From contig JBBAWH010000001.1 in assembly GCA_040397235.1 (NCBI GenBank), positions 259,896 through 323,895 of the forward strand: 64,000 nucleotides of DNA, written 5' to 3'. Under the pieces are notes generated by a model that worked only from the letters and a program-made list of their open reading frames with translations, ran no database searches and had not been told where the DNA came from. Of this stretch, positions 44,899-52,772 are shown piece by piece. A program made the position numbers and the translations under genes. The DNA comes from Limnocylindrus sp040397235 (lineage in GTDB: Bacteria; Chloroflexota; Limnocylindria; Limnocylindrales; Limnocylindraceae). Numbering within the stretch: position 1 is the first letter of the stretch; the number at the start of each line of letters is the position of its first letter.

Positions 44899-46379
44899 TT
44901 CACCTCCTCGCTCCAGCGGGTAGCGAGCCCACCGATTAATCGCTCCAGCTCTACCGAGCGCGATGCCTTTACCAGGATAGTGTCGCCCGACGCCGCCATG
45001 TCGCCCAAGAGTCCAACGGCGGCGGCGATGCCAGCTTCGTCGCTACTCAGGCGCATGATCTTCTCGATCGGCATACCGCCAGCCCGCGCCCCCTCGGCAA
45101 TGCCGTCGGCCTTGGCGCCAAACACGATCAACAGTTCAAGCCCGCTCGTTGCGGCGGCGTGCCCAACGGCGTTATGGGCGTCGGCGGCGTATGCCCCAAG
45201 CTCCCCCATGGCACCAAGCGCCGCAAAGCGGTGTGGGCGGCAGGCTGCAAGTGTTGCCAGCGCCGCTGCCATGCTGGTCGGCGCAGCGTTGTACGCATCA
45301 TCAATCACTCGAATGCCCGACATCATGCGCACCGTGGCGCGGCCAGATGGAAGCTGCACGGTGGCGAGGCGGGCCGCTGCCTCACCTAGTGCGATGCCGC
45401 AAAGATCTGCAACGGCGATAGCGAGCGCCGCCGCCTTGGCGAAGTGAAGCCCAAAGAGCGGCAGATCGACGCGCACCGTTTCAGTACGGATCTGCAAGGT
45501 AACGGCGGTGTGGCCCGACGCTTCATCGAGCACTGCATCAACGATGCGAATATCGGCGGTCGCGGCGTGGCCGGCCGCAACGCTACGCGCCGGTGTTCGC
45601 GTGGTGAGACGAGCGACACGGAGGTCGTCGGCGGCGAGTACAGCCCAGCCCTCAGGCGAGAGTGCCTCAACGAGCTCACCCTTGCCGCGCTCAATGGCAT
45701 CAAGGTCCCCTGCCCGCTCGGCGTGCACGGCATCAATGGCGGTCACCACACCGATGAGGGGACGCGCCAGGGTGCAGAGCGCCCGAATATCACCCTCGAC
45801 GTACATCCCCATCTCAGCGACGTAGCGCACGGTTCCGTCGGGGAGATTGAGCAGCGACATGGGCAGCCCAATCTCGTTGTTGGCGTTCCCTGGGGTGGCG
45901 GCGCAGCCGGCCGACTCACCCCCAAGGGCGGCGGCGATGAACTGCTTCGTCGTGGTCTTCCCCACAGAGCCGGTGACGCCGATCACCTCAAGCGTGAAGC
46001 GGTTGCGCCACTCCGTCGCCGCACGACTGAGGGCGGTACGTCCGTTCTCAACAGTGATCAGCGAGGCACCCGCCGCTCGTACCGCCAGCTCAACCTCGGC
46101 CAAAATCTGTCGAAGCTCTGGAGTTGCCTCTCCCCCCTCAAGGACAATGGCTGTCGCACCGGCGCGCAGCGCCTCGCTGGCATGGTGGAGGCCGTGCGTT
46201 CGCTCACCCGGGAGGGCGAGGAACATCTGACCTGCAGTGGCAAGGCGCGAATCGACCGCGCAGCCGCGGATCGCCTGCGTGCCATCAGCGATCAGCGTGC
46301 CGCCGAGGATGCTGGCAAGTTCGTGGCCCGATGTGGCAAGGGGCCCGCTCACCGTTCGTGCTGCTGCTGAGGGGGCCAT
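44895..46379 (-). CDS. murF: UDP-N-acetylmuramoyl-tripeptide--D-alanyl-D-alanine ligase
   Basis: A 494-residue Mur ligase. MurF rather than MurE is indicated by CAATPGNANNEIGLPMSLL (about 178-196) and IDDAYNAAPTSM (about 371-382); the ATP loop is GVTGSVGKTTTKQ (about 153-165). The N-terminal Mur domain has RGCAVDSRLATAGQMFLAL. It adds D-Ala-D-Ala. Its ATG overlaps the ftsI stop by one base (TGATG), leaving no room for the murE gene normally found here. Confidence 0.95.
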   Translation of the reverse strand: MAPSAAARTVSGPLATSGHELASILGGTLIADGTQAIRGCAVDSRLATAGQMFLALPGERTHGLHHASEALRAGATAIVLEGGEATPELRQILAEVELAVRAAGASLITVENGRTALSRAATEWRNRFTLEVIGVTGSVGKTTTKQFIAAALGGESAGCAATPGNANNEIGLPMSLLNLPDGTVRYVAEMGMYVEGDIRALCTLARPLIGVVTAIDAVHAERAGDLDAIERGKGELVEALSPEGWAVLAADDLRVARLTTRTPARSVAAGHAATADIRIVDAVLDEASGHTAVTLQIRTETVRVDLPLFGLHFAKAAALAIAVADLCGIALGEAAARLATVQLPSGRATVRMMSGIRVIDDAYNAAPTSMAAALATLAACRPHRFAALGAMGELGAYAADAHNAVGHAAATSGLELLIVFGAKADGIAEGARAGGMPIEKIMRLSSDEAGIAAAVGLLGDMAASGDTILVKASRSVELERLIGGLATRWSEEVK

Positions 46380-48298
46380 CAGCCGCGCCTCACGCTGCGG
46401 AAGGTTGGTAGATCCCCACCCACCGCCGGCATAACCGGAGCGGAGGGTTCCGGCGCGCCGGGGTGGGTGGGGGGAGTCAAGCCGCCAGCTGCAGCCGCAA
46501 CGGCGGGGGAAATGTTGTACACGGAGATGAGATCTTGCGCCACGCGGCGGAAGAGCTCAAAGGACTCGATGCGATTCACGATCGCACCTTGGCGCTGTGT
46601 GACCGGAGTTCCTCGGCGAATGGAGATCGCGATGACGTACTCCGGCGCAGTCTTGCCGACCCAGCCAACGAAGGTGAAGTTGTAGTGCTCAAAGTCCCAC
46701 GCACCCTTACCGCCGTCGGCGTCCTTCAGCCAGATCTGCGCGGTTCCAGTCTTTCCGCCGTAGGCGTACCCGTCCATGCGGGTCAGCTTGGCGTAGAAGG
46801 GGACGCTGGATGTTACCTGGCTGGTCATACGTACCATCTGCGCCGAAATCTCTGGTGAGGTCGCTGTACCACGAACGGTGATTGGAATGGTGACGCCGTC
46901 GACTGACTCAACGAGACGTGGACGCACCAGCACGCCACCGTTCACGAGCGCGGAGTAGGCAACGGCAAGTTGAATGAGCGTCGTTCCGACACCCTGTCCG
47001 AACGAGGCATTCGCGACATCAATCTCGCGCCATCGACGATCGGTTGGATCGTTCACTAAGCCCTGGCTCTCTCCAACAACGTCAATGCCGGTCTTGCCAC
47101 CGAAACCGAAGCGCAGCCATGTGGCATAGAGGCGCGCGGCAGCCTCACGTGCGTTGCCGCCGAGTGAGAGGCCAACCTTGCTAAAGATGATGTTGCGGCT
47201 CCAGGCAAGCGCAGCGGTGAGCGTCATGGAACCTTTTGATTTGAGGTCAGAGTTGCGCACCTTGGTTGCGCCGTTATCAAGCGTGAGCAGTGCCTCATCT
47301 TGAATCTTGGTAGTCGGCGTATAGAGGCCCGACTCCAGTGCAGCGACTGAGGTGATCGCCTTCATCACCGATCCAGGCTCATAGACGCTGGTCGTTGCTG
47401 GATTAATGAAACGGCCCGGGTCTCGCGCCGCCGTCACGCCGAAGTTGTTGGCATCGTAGGAGGGCCATGAGGCTGAGGAGATGATTGCGCCCGTGTACGG
47501 GTCCATCACGATTGCGCTCACCGATTCGGCATCATCGGCGATCCCGGCCGTCGCAACCTCCTGCTCAACCAGGGTCTGCAGCGTGGCGTCGATGCAGAGC
47601 TGCAGGTTTGATGGGGTTCGACCTGTCGTTACCTGCGTCGTTTCTAGCTGACCATCAGTGCCACGCACCGTTGTGCTGACGCTCGCCGCACCGGCGAGCT
47701 GCTCGTTGTAATACTCCTCAAGGCCGTACTGGCCACCCCCATCCGAGTTAACGAATCCGATGATGTGGCTCGCAAGTGTCGTGCCCACACCGCCGCCTGG
47801 CTGCGGATAGAGGCGAACGCGAACCTCTTCAAGGGTCACACCACGGACGCGATCCGCGGCGATCTCCCCTCGCACGATGTCCGTCTGAGCATCATCGAGC
47901 GCTGGGAGGAGCACGGCCCACTTGCGACCAGACTCAAGCACAGCGCGAACCTTGGTGGCGTTCGACGGGCTCAACGCGAGTGCCGTGACCAGCGCGTCAG
48001 CGGTCGATGCCCGGTCTACCGCTGAGAGCGCCGCCCCTTGGGAGAGTAGGCGGTGGCGCAGCACCGTTGTGGCCAGCACGACGGCACCGGTGCGGTCCGT
48101 GATGGTGCCCCGAATAGGCTCGTTGGTGACGGTTGTCCGCAACTGGGCGGCACCGGCATCAAGCAGTTGATCGCGAGCAACAACCTGCCAGTAGCCGAGT
48201 CGTGCCACACAGATGGTAGCAATGAGGATCAGTACGAACGTGACGATGTTGGCGCGGAGGCGTGAGTCGGTGCGCACGGTCCGCGGATCCGGCGCCAT
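46379..48298 (-). CDS. ftsI: Class B penicillin-binding protein (FtsI/PBP2-type transpeptidase)
   Basis: A 639-residue bitopic protein. One N-terminal transmembrane helix (about 16-36), a dimerisation domain, then the transpeptidase with SVYEPGSVMKAI (SxxK, catalytic Ser near 309), SRN (about 369-371) and KTG in YGGKTGTAQIW (about 510-520). The C-terminus is a Pro-rich tail without PASTA repeats. Septal cross-linking with FtsW is expected from its position between ftsL and murF. It directly follows ftsL without a gap. Confidence 0.95.
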   Translation of the reverse strand: MAPDPRTVRTDSRLRANIVTFVLILIATICVARLGYWQVVARDQLLDAGAAQLRTTVTNEPIRGTITDRTGAVVLATTVLRHRLLSQGAALSAVDRASTADALVTALALSPSNATKVRAVLESGRKWAVLLPALDDAQTDIVRGEIAADRVRGVTLEEVRVRLYPQPGGGVGTTLASHIIGFVNSDGGGQYGLEEYYNEQLAGAASVSTTVRGTDGQLETTQVTTGRTPSNLQLCIDATLQTLVEQEVATAGIADDAESVSAIVMDPYTGAIISSASWPSYDANNFGVTAARDPGRFINPATTSVYEPGSVMKAITSVAALESGLYTPTTKIQDEALLTLDNGATKVRNSDLKSKGSMTLTAALAWSRNIIFSKVGLSLGGNAREAAARLYATWLRFGFGGKTGIDVVGESQGLVNDPTDRRWREIDVANASFGQGVGTTLIQLAVAYSALVNGGVLVRPRLVESVDGVTIPITVRGTATSPEISAQMVRMTSQVTSSVPFYAKLTRMDGYAYGGKTGTAQIWLKDADGGKGAWDFEHYNFTFVGWVGKTAPEYVIAISIRRGTPVTQRQGAIVNRIESFELFRRVAQDLISVYNISPAVAAAAGGLTPPTHPGAPEPSAPVMPAVGGDLPTFRSVRRG

Positions 48299-48841
48299 TT
48301 AGCGAACCTCCACAACAAGCGGGTCCGCTAGCTGCACAACGCCGAGGCTGGTCACGCGTCGGCGTACCGCTGGCTCACGACCGAGTCGGCTCATATCTGT
48401 CTGGCCGACGCGAATCTCCTCCATCAGCCGCGTCTGCTCATCGATCAAGGTGGTCACCTTGGCGCTTGACGTTGCGATCTCAATCGAGAGGATGGTCAGA
48501 ATGAAGAAGGCACCGAAGATGACGGCGGTCGGCATGAGCAACGAGCCGAGCTTGGCGCTGAGGCCACCGTGGCGCTCTACCGCGTTCCATGAAGAGACGC
48601 CGATGCGCCCACGCGGAGCGGCACCTGGGATCACCGCGGTACGCGGGACCGGAGTTCCTGGGGCGGGCCGCGTGCCGACGCGAATGGAGCCAGTTCCTAC
48701 GGCGGCGCTTATCGGCCGGAAGGCGTTTCGAATTGCGATGCGTTGCCGTGCCGCAGCGGCGGCCCGGCTGTCGGAGATTCGTGGCTGATACGGTGGTGTC
48801 ACCAACTGTGCGCCGCGGAGCGAGCGGCCGATCGTCGTCAT
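48299..48841 (-). CDS. ftsL: FtsL-like bitopic division protein
   Basis: A 180-residue protein assigned by position between rsmH and ftsI and by architecture: a long basic, Pro/Ala-rich cytoplasmic part (1-98), one transmembrane helix (about 101-123), then a short coiled coil (about 124-150, VTTLIDEQTRLMEEIRV) and a terminal segment RRRVTSLGVVQLADPLVVEV resembling the FtsL end. FtsL recruits the septal synthase with FtsQ and FtsB. The cytoplasmic part is unusually long for FtsL. Sequence similarity alone would be weak. Overlaps rsmH by 4 bp. Confidence 0.78.
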   Translation of the reverse strand: MTTIGRSLRGAQLVTPPYQPRISDSRAAAAARQRIAIRNAFRPISAAVGTGSIRVGTRPAPGTPVPRTAVIPGAAPRGRIGVSSWNAVERHGGLSAKLGSLLMPTAVIFGAFFILTILSIEIATSSAKVTTLIDEQTRLMEEIRVGQTDMSRLGREPAVRRRVTSLGVVQLADPLVVEVR

Positions 48842-49797
48842 GCTGCACGCTCTAGTCGCTCTGCCGCTCGAAGCTTAGCGCTGCGACTTCGTGGGTTTGC
48901 AGCAATCTCCTCTTCGCTTGCAGTGATGGGGTGCTTGTTGATAAGGCGCAGCGTTGCCTGGTTTGCGCAAGTGCAGACGGGAACACGCGGCGGACAGATG
49001 CAGACGCGCGCAGCGGCAGCAAACGCCTGCTTCACAATGCGATCCTCAAGGGAGTGATACGTGAGAACGACAACGCGCCCACCGACGCGAAGTGCGGCGA
49101 TCGCTGCAGCAAGCGCCGTGCTGAGAGCGGTGAGTTCGTCGTTGACCGCAATGCGCAGCGCCTGGAAGACGCGCGTCGCTGGATGGATCCGTGATGGTGG
49201 GCCGTAGCGCTTCGGCACACTCTGTTCCACGAGTGCGGCAAGTCCCTCTGCTGTGGTGATCGGCGTACTCCCGCGCGTTGCAACAATGGCTCGCGCAATC
49301 TTCGCCGCGTGGGGCTCTTCACCGTAGTCGCGGAAGATCTGCTCAAGCTCCGCAGCGCCCGCTTGTGCAATCAGCTCAGCCGCTGATTCACCGGTGCGCG
49401 TGTCAAAGCGCAGGTCGAGAATGCCGCCAGCGCGAATCCCGAATCCGCGCTCGCGGTCAACGAGCTGATCAGAGGAGAGTCCAAGGTCGAAGTAGACGCC
49501 GTCAACCTCGCTGAAACCGGCATCGGTGATGGCACGCGCAAGGTGTGCACTACTGCCATGAAATGTGGAGAGGCGGTCGCCGAAGCGAGCGAGTCGCACG
49601 CGGCTCATCTCGATCGCGCCACCATCCGCATCAATGCCGAGAAGGAGTCCGCGTGGCCCTGCGCTCTCAAGCACCGCTTCGGCGTGTCCGCCACCACCGA
49701 GGTTGGCGTCGACGTAGCTGCCGTCGGGGCGCACCGCTAGGGCGCCGAGCAGTTCTGTCAGTAAGACGGGGCGATGGAGGGTCGCACCCGTCGCCAT
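48838..49797 (-). CDS. rsmH: 16S rRNA (cytosine1402-N4)-methyltransferase
   Basis: A 319-residue RsmH (MraW). The SAM-binding region is VDANLGGGGHAEAVLE (about 29-44), followed by GVYFDLGLSSDQLVDRERGFG in parts (about 100-120) and VLTYHSLEDRIVKQAF (about 234-249). It methylates the same nucleotide C1402 whose ribose is methylated by RsmI, also encoded in this window. Its ATG overlaps the mraZ stop by one base. Confidence 0.97.
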   Translation of the reverse strand: MATGATLHRPVLLTELLGALAVRPDGSYVDANLGGGGHAEAVLESAGPRGLLLGIDADGGAIEMSRVRLARFGDRLSTFHGSSAHLARAITDAGFSEVDGVYFDLGLSSDQLVDRERGFGIRAGGILDLRFDTRTGESAAELIAQAGAAELEQIFRDYGEEPHAAKIARAIVATRGSTPITTAEGLAALVEQSVPKRYGPPSRIHPATRVFQALRIAVNDELTALSTALAAAIAALRVGGRVVVLTYHSLEDRIVKQAFAAAARVCICPPRVPVCTCANQATLRLINKHPITASEEEIAANPRSRSAKLRAAERLERAA

Positions 49798-50225
49798 TAG
49801 AAGCCGAGCTCCTCGAGTTGTGCGGCGAGGGCGTCAGAGGACTCCATGCCGCCGCGATACGAATCCCAGCGCTTCGGCGTCCAAATTTCGGCGTGATCGC
49901 GTGCGCCGACAACCATCGCTTCCGCGTCGAGCTGCCCCCAGGTTCGCAGCGTTGCAGGGAGAAGCAGGCGGCCCTGTGCATCGAGCTCCACCTCAAAGGC
50001 GCTGCCGAAGAGGAAGCGGGCAAATTCACGTGCGGTGGCGTTGCCGGTTGGCAGGGCGGCGACGCGGGCGGCGAGGTCATCCCACGCGGCGCGCGGAAAG
50101 ATCGCTAGGCAGTTGTCGAGCCAACGGGAGACGAAGGCACCCTCATCGAGCTGCGCTCGGAAACGCGCAGGGACGGCAACGCGTCCCTTCCCATCGATGG
50201 CATGACGATATTCGCCGGTAAACAC
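49797..50225 (-). CDS. mraZ: Transcriptional regulator MraZ
   Basis: A 142-residue MraZ with two AbrB-like halves: FTGEYRHAIDGKGRVAVPARFR in parts (about 2-23) and FEVELDAQGRLLLPATLRTW (about 77-96). It represses or tunes the dcw operon it leads. I choose GTG 50225 because the family starts at (V/M)FTGEY, GGAGG lies 8 nt upstream, and the earlier in-frame ATG at 50288 would place the start inside the operator. The operator with three GTGG boxes is just upstream. Confidence 0.95.
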   Translation of the reverse strand: MFTGEYRHAIDGKGRVAVPARFRAQLDEGAFVSRWLDNCLAIFPRAAWDDLAARVAALPTGNATAREFARFLFGSAFEVELDAQGRLLLPATLRTWGQLDAEAMVVGARDHAEIWTPKRWDSYRGGMESSDALAAQLEELGF

Positions 50226-50264
50226 CAGTACACCCTCCGCCGCGGCCCACTGGGAGGTGTTACC

Positions 50265-50288
50265 CCACCTTCCCCCACTTGAAACCAC
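50265..50288 (-). promoter_or_regulatory. MraZ operator: three GTGG boxes at 10-bp spacing
   Basis: On the minus strand GTGG occurs at 50285-50288, 50275-50278 and 50265-50268, separated by exactly 6 nt each time. Repeated GTG(G/T) boxes with short fixed spacers are the known MraZ recognition pattern. The boxes lie between the predicted promoter and the mraZ start, a position suitable for repression. Confidence 0.75.
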
Positions 50289-50296
50289 TTAGGTGC

Positions 50297-50325
50297 ATCT
50301 TGCCCCCACCAATCGCCCCTGTCAA
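50297..50325 (-). promoter_or_regulatory. Promoter of the dcw operon
   Basis: Minus-strand TTGACA (50320-50325), a 17-bp spacer and CAAGAT (50297-50302), upstream of the MraZ boxes and 72 bp before the mraZ start. This is the only promoter in the window with a perfect -35. Confidence 0.65.
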
Positions 50326-50397
50326 GGGGGTGCCTGGGCGGGGCTGGCGAAAGGGGTTCGGGGGGCGGCCGAGCACGAATCCAGCGCGGCTAGGAGT

Positions 50398-50742
50398 CCG
50401 GCGAGATGGCCTGTAAGCCGGGTTCTGTCCCCCTTGCGGGGGGACGGCCATCCATCTCGACCCCCGATTGCTCGGGGGCTCTAGCGGTCAACCCGGAGGT
50501 CCCGGCGGTGCGCCGGTCCAGTCGCAAGCGACTGGAATGCCTCCCTATTCGACCTTGCTCCAGGCAGAGTTTGCCGCGTTTCACCCCACCGCTGAGCCGA
50601 AGCTCTGCGGCGGACTCGTCTCTGTGGCACTAGTCCGCGCCTTACGGCGGACGGGCGTTACCCGCTGCCTTACACCTCGGAGCCCGGACTTTCCTCGACG
50701 CTCCCCGAAGGGGGCGACGCGGCCGTCCGGCCATCTCGCCGG
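50398..50742 (-). ncRNA. rnpB: RNase P RNA
   Basis: A class A bacterial RNase P RNA of about 345 nt. P1 pairs CCGGCGAGATGG at the 5' end with CCATCTCGCCGG at the 3' end. The universally conserved cores are visible: GAGGAAAGTCCGGGCTCC near the 5' side, ACAGAGAC, GGGTGAAACG, GCAAGGTCGAATAGGGAGG and the 3' ACAGAACCCGGCTTACAGGCC (shown in parts). It is the catalytic RNA that matures tRNA 5' ends. Its 5' end lies 10 bp after the stop of the RNase H/MBL fusion gene, with a -10-like hexamer on that stop. No T-rich terminator follows. Confidence 0.96.
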
Positions 50743-50748
50743 ATCGGC

Positions 50749-50754
50749 AGTCTA
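50749..50754 (-). promoter_or_regulatory. Putative -10 element of rnpB, overlapping upstream stop codon
   Basis: TAGACT begins with the TAG stop of the RNase H/MBL gene and ends 6 nt before the inferred RNase P RNA 5' end at 50742. No clear -35. Confidence 0.5.
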
Positions 50755-52062
50755 GCGCGCCGGGACCTCTACGACGAGCCCGTCAAAGGCGGGGGCAACC
50801 CCAGCAGGGAGGCGTGCCGCCAGATCCTCAAAGTCGAGGTCGTGATCAAGGTGGGTGAGGAGCGCCCGACGCGGGGCAACCGCCCGAATCAACTCCAGTG
50901 CCTCGTCCACGGTCTGGTGCGTTGGGTGCGGCAGATCGCGCAGCGCCGAGACGATCAGTAGGTCGAGGTCGCCCAGAAGGTCGCGCGATGCCGCCGGGAC
51001 CGAGCTGACGTCGGTCAGATAGGCGAATCCCCCACTCCGCCAACCGTGAGCCGGGCGCTTCCCATGAACGATGTGGACCGCCTGGAATGAGCGGCCCGCG
51101 ATCGTTACCTCGCGATCCGACGCAACGAGTTCCAGCGCAGGGATTCCCGAGCCAGGTGCCGTTCGTCCATCAACCGCGTACTCCCAGCGCTTCCGCAGCT
51201 CATCCGCCGTCGCCTCTCCTGCGCCGATCGGCAGTACAACATCTTGTGCATCGGTATAGGCGCGCAACTCGTCGATCCCACCGCTGTGGTCAACATGAAT
51301 GTGGGTGACCAGCGCGCCATCAAGTCGAGTGACACCATGGCGCAGCGCCTGCTCGCGCAGGTCCATGCCTGGATCAATGATGACGCCGCGATCAGTGACA
51401 CCGTCAAACCACTCCACGAGTACCGAGCTGCGCAGACGGCGGTTGCGCTGATCGCGCGAGAGACAGACGCCGCAGCGACAACCGACACGCGGCACGCCAC
51501 GGCTCGCCCCTGAGCCGAGCACGGTGATGCGCGTCGTTGCAGTCGCGGAAGAGTCAGAGCTGGAGGTATCCGTCGCCGTGGCAGAGACTGAATCTTGCGG
51601 GCGGCGCGCGACCCAGGCGGGCCCGCCGCGCAGCGCGCGGTCAAGCGCCTCATTGGCGAGCGCATCGGCGCGACCGTTTAGGGCACGTGGCACATGGCGC
51701 GCGCTCCAATGCGCGAAGCGCGCGAGCCCCTTCAGCGCCTCATCGCAGAGCGGGGCAAGCTTGGCGTCGCGCACACGCCAACGACCTTGGAGCTGCTCAA
51801 CCACGAGCTTGCTATCGAGAAGCAGGTCAATCTCACGCGCGCCAAGCTCGGCAGCGAAGTCAATCGCCGCCACCACGGCACGCCACTCTGCAACGTTGTT
51901 TGTGGTCGTGCCGATCGCTGCAGAGATTGAGGCGATGGGCGTCGCGTTAGGATCATCGGATCCAGGCAACGAGGCGTCATAGAGAGCCACACCAATAGAT
52001 GCAGGCCCAGGGTTCCCCCGGCACGCACCATCGGTACGAATGATGTACGACCGAATCGACAA
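50752..52062 (-). CDS. Fusion of RNase HI and PhnP-like metallo-beta-lactamase
   Basis: A 436-residue two-domain protein. Residues 1-148 are a complete RNase HI-like domain with the four catalytic acids D11 (IRTDGACRGNPGP), E59 (NNVAEWRA), D83 (LLLDSKLVV) and D133 (NGRADALANEA). Residues 155-177 are a Ser/Thr/Ala linker. Residues 178-436 are a metallo-beta-lactamase with GSGASRGVPRVGCRCGVC (cysteines 195, 197, 200, the structural-zinc pattern of PhnP), HIHVDH (254-259), a YLTDVSS aspartate block and LLTHLDHD. Expected activities are cleavage of RNA in RNA/DNA hybrids and a phosphodiesterase or nuclease. The start is probably TTG 52062, 2 bp after the sdhB stop. Confidence 0.88.
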   Translation of the reverse strand: MSIRSYIIRTDGACRGNPGPASIGVALYDASLPGSDDPNATPIASISAAIGTTTNNVAEWRAVVAAIDFAAELGAREIDLLLDSKLVVEQLQGRWRVRDAKLAPLCDEALKGLARFAHWSARHVPRALNGRADALANEALDRALRGGPAWVARRPQDSVSATATDTSSSDSSATATTRITVLGSGASRGVPRVGCRCGVCLSRDQRNRRLRSSVLVEWFDGVTDRGVIIDPGMDLREQALRHGVTRLDGALVTHIHVDHSGGIDELRAYTDAQDVVLPIGAGEATADELRKRWEYAVDGRTAPGSGIPALELVASDREVTIAGRSFQAVHIVHGKRPAHGWRSGGFAYLTDVSSVPAASRDLLGDLDLLIVSALRDLPHPTHQTVDEALELIRAVAPRRALLTHLDHDLDFEDLAARLPAGVAPAFDGLVVEVPAR

Positions 52063-52064
52063 CG

Positions 52065-52772
52065 TTACCGCCGTGCGCTGATTGCGGAGGAAACCTCAAG
52101 GATCGCTTTAGTGATGTTAATGCCGCGTGGGCAAGCTTCTACACAATTGAAGGTGGTGCGGCAACGCCACACGCCATTTTCGTCAGACAAGATGTCCAAG
52201 CGTGTATCGGCGTTCTCGTCACGCGAGTCAAAGATAAATCGGTGCGCGTTCACGATAGCTGCGGGGCCAACATATTCTGGTTGCGCCCAGAAGCTTGGGC
52301 ACGAGGTTGTACATGCCGCACAGAGGATGCACTTGGTCGTGTCGTCATAGCGATCGCGCTGCTCTTCACTCTGAATCCGCTCACCGTCACCCTCAACTGG
52401 TGCCGCCACAAGATACGGCTGTACGGAGCGGAATTTTTCAAAGAACTCCTCCATATCAACGACAAGATCCTTGACGATCGGCAGTCCAGGGAGTGGAGCC
52501 ACCGTGATCGTTCGGCCCAACGCTTCTACTCGCAACTTACAGGCGAGCCGATTACGACCATTAATTAGCAGGGCGTCAGAGCCGCAGACACCGTGCGCGC
52601 AAGAGCGACGGAAGGTGATCGAGCCATCAAAGAGTTCTTTTGCCCGCGTGAGCAGGTCAAGCACGCGATCCATAGGCTCCACCGGTACCGTGAGCGTTTG
52701 CCAGTGCGGTTCACTGTCGCGCTCCGGATCAAATCGCTGGATCTTGAGCTCAACCTGTGTGGCAGAAGCCAT
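52065..52772 (-). CDS. sdhB: Succinate dehydrogenase iron-sulfur subunit
   Basis: A 235-residue SdhB. The [2Fe-2S] ligands are in RRSCAHGVCGSDALLINGRN and LAC (with Asp at the third ligand position, as in E. coli); the [4Fe-4S] motif is CILCAACTTSCP (about 149-160); the [3Fe-4S] and shared cysteines are in WRCRTTFNCVEACPRGI. It passes electrons from FAD in SdhA to the membrane quinone site. The ATG lies directly after the sdhA stop. Confidence 0.97.
   Translation of the reverse strand: MASATQVELKIQRFDPERDSEPHWQTLTVPVEPMDRVLDLLTRAKELFDGSITFRRSCAHGVCGSDALLINGRNRLACKLRVEALGRTITVAPLPGLPIVKDLVVDMEEFFEKFRSVQPYLVAAPVEGDGERIQSEEQRDRYDDTTKCILCAACTTSCPSFWAQPEYVGPAAIVNAHRFIFDSRDENADTRLDILSDENGVWRCRTTFNCVEACPRGINITKAILEVSSAISARR

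Noticed and set aside
50226..50397. Possible small ORFs in the gap between rnpB and mraZ
   Set aside because: The region is explained by the dcw promoter and MraZ boxes; the frames there have no ribosome binding site and no protein-like composition.
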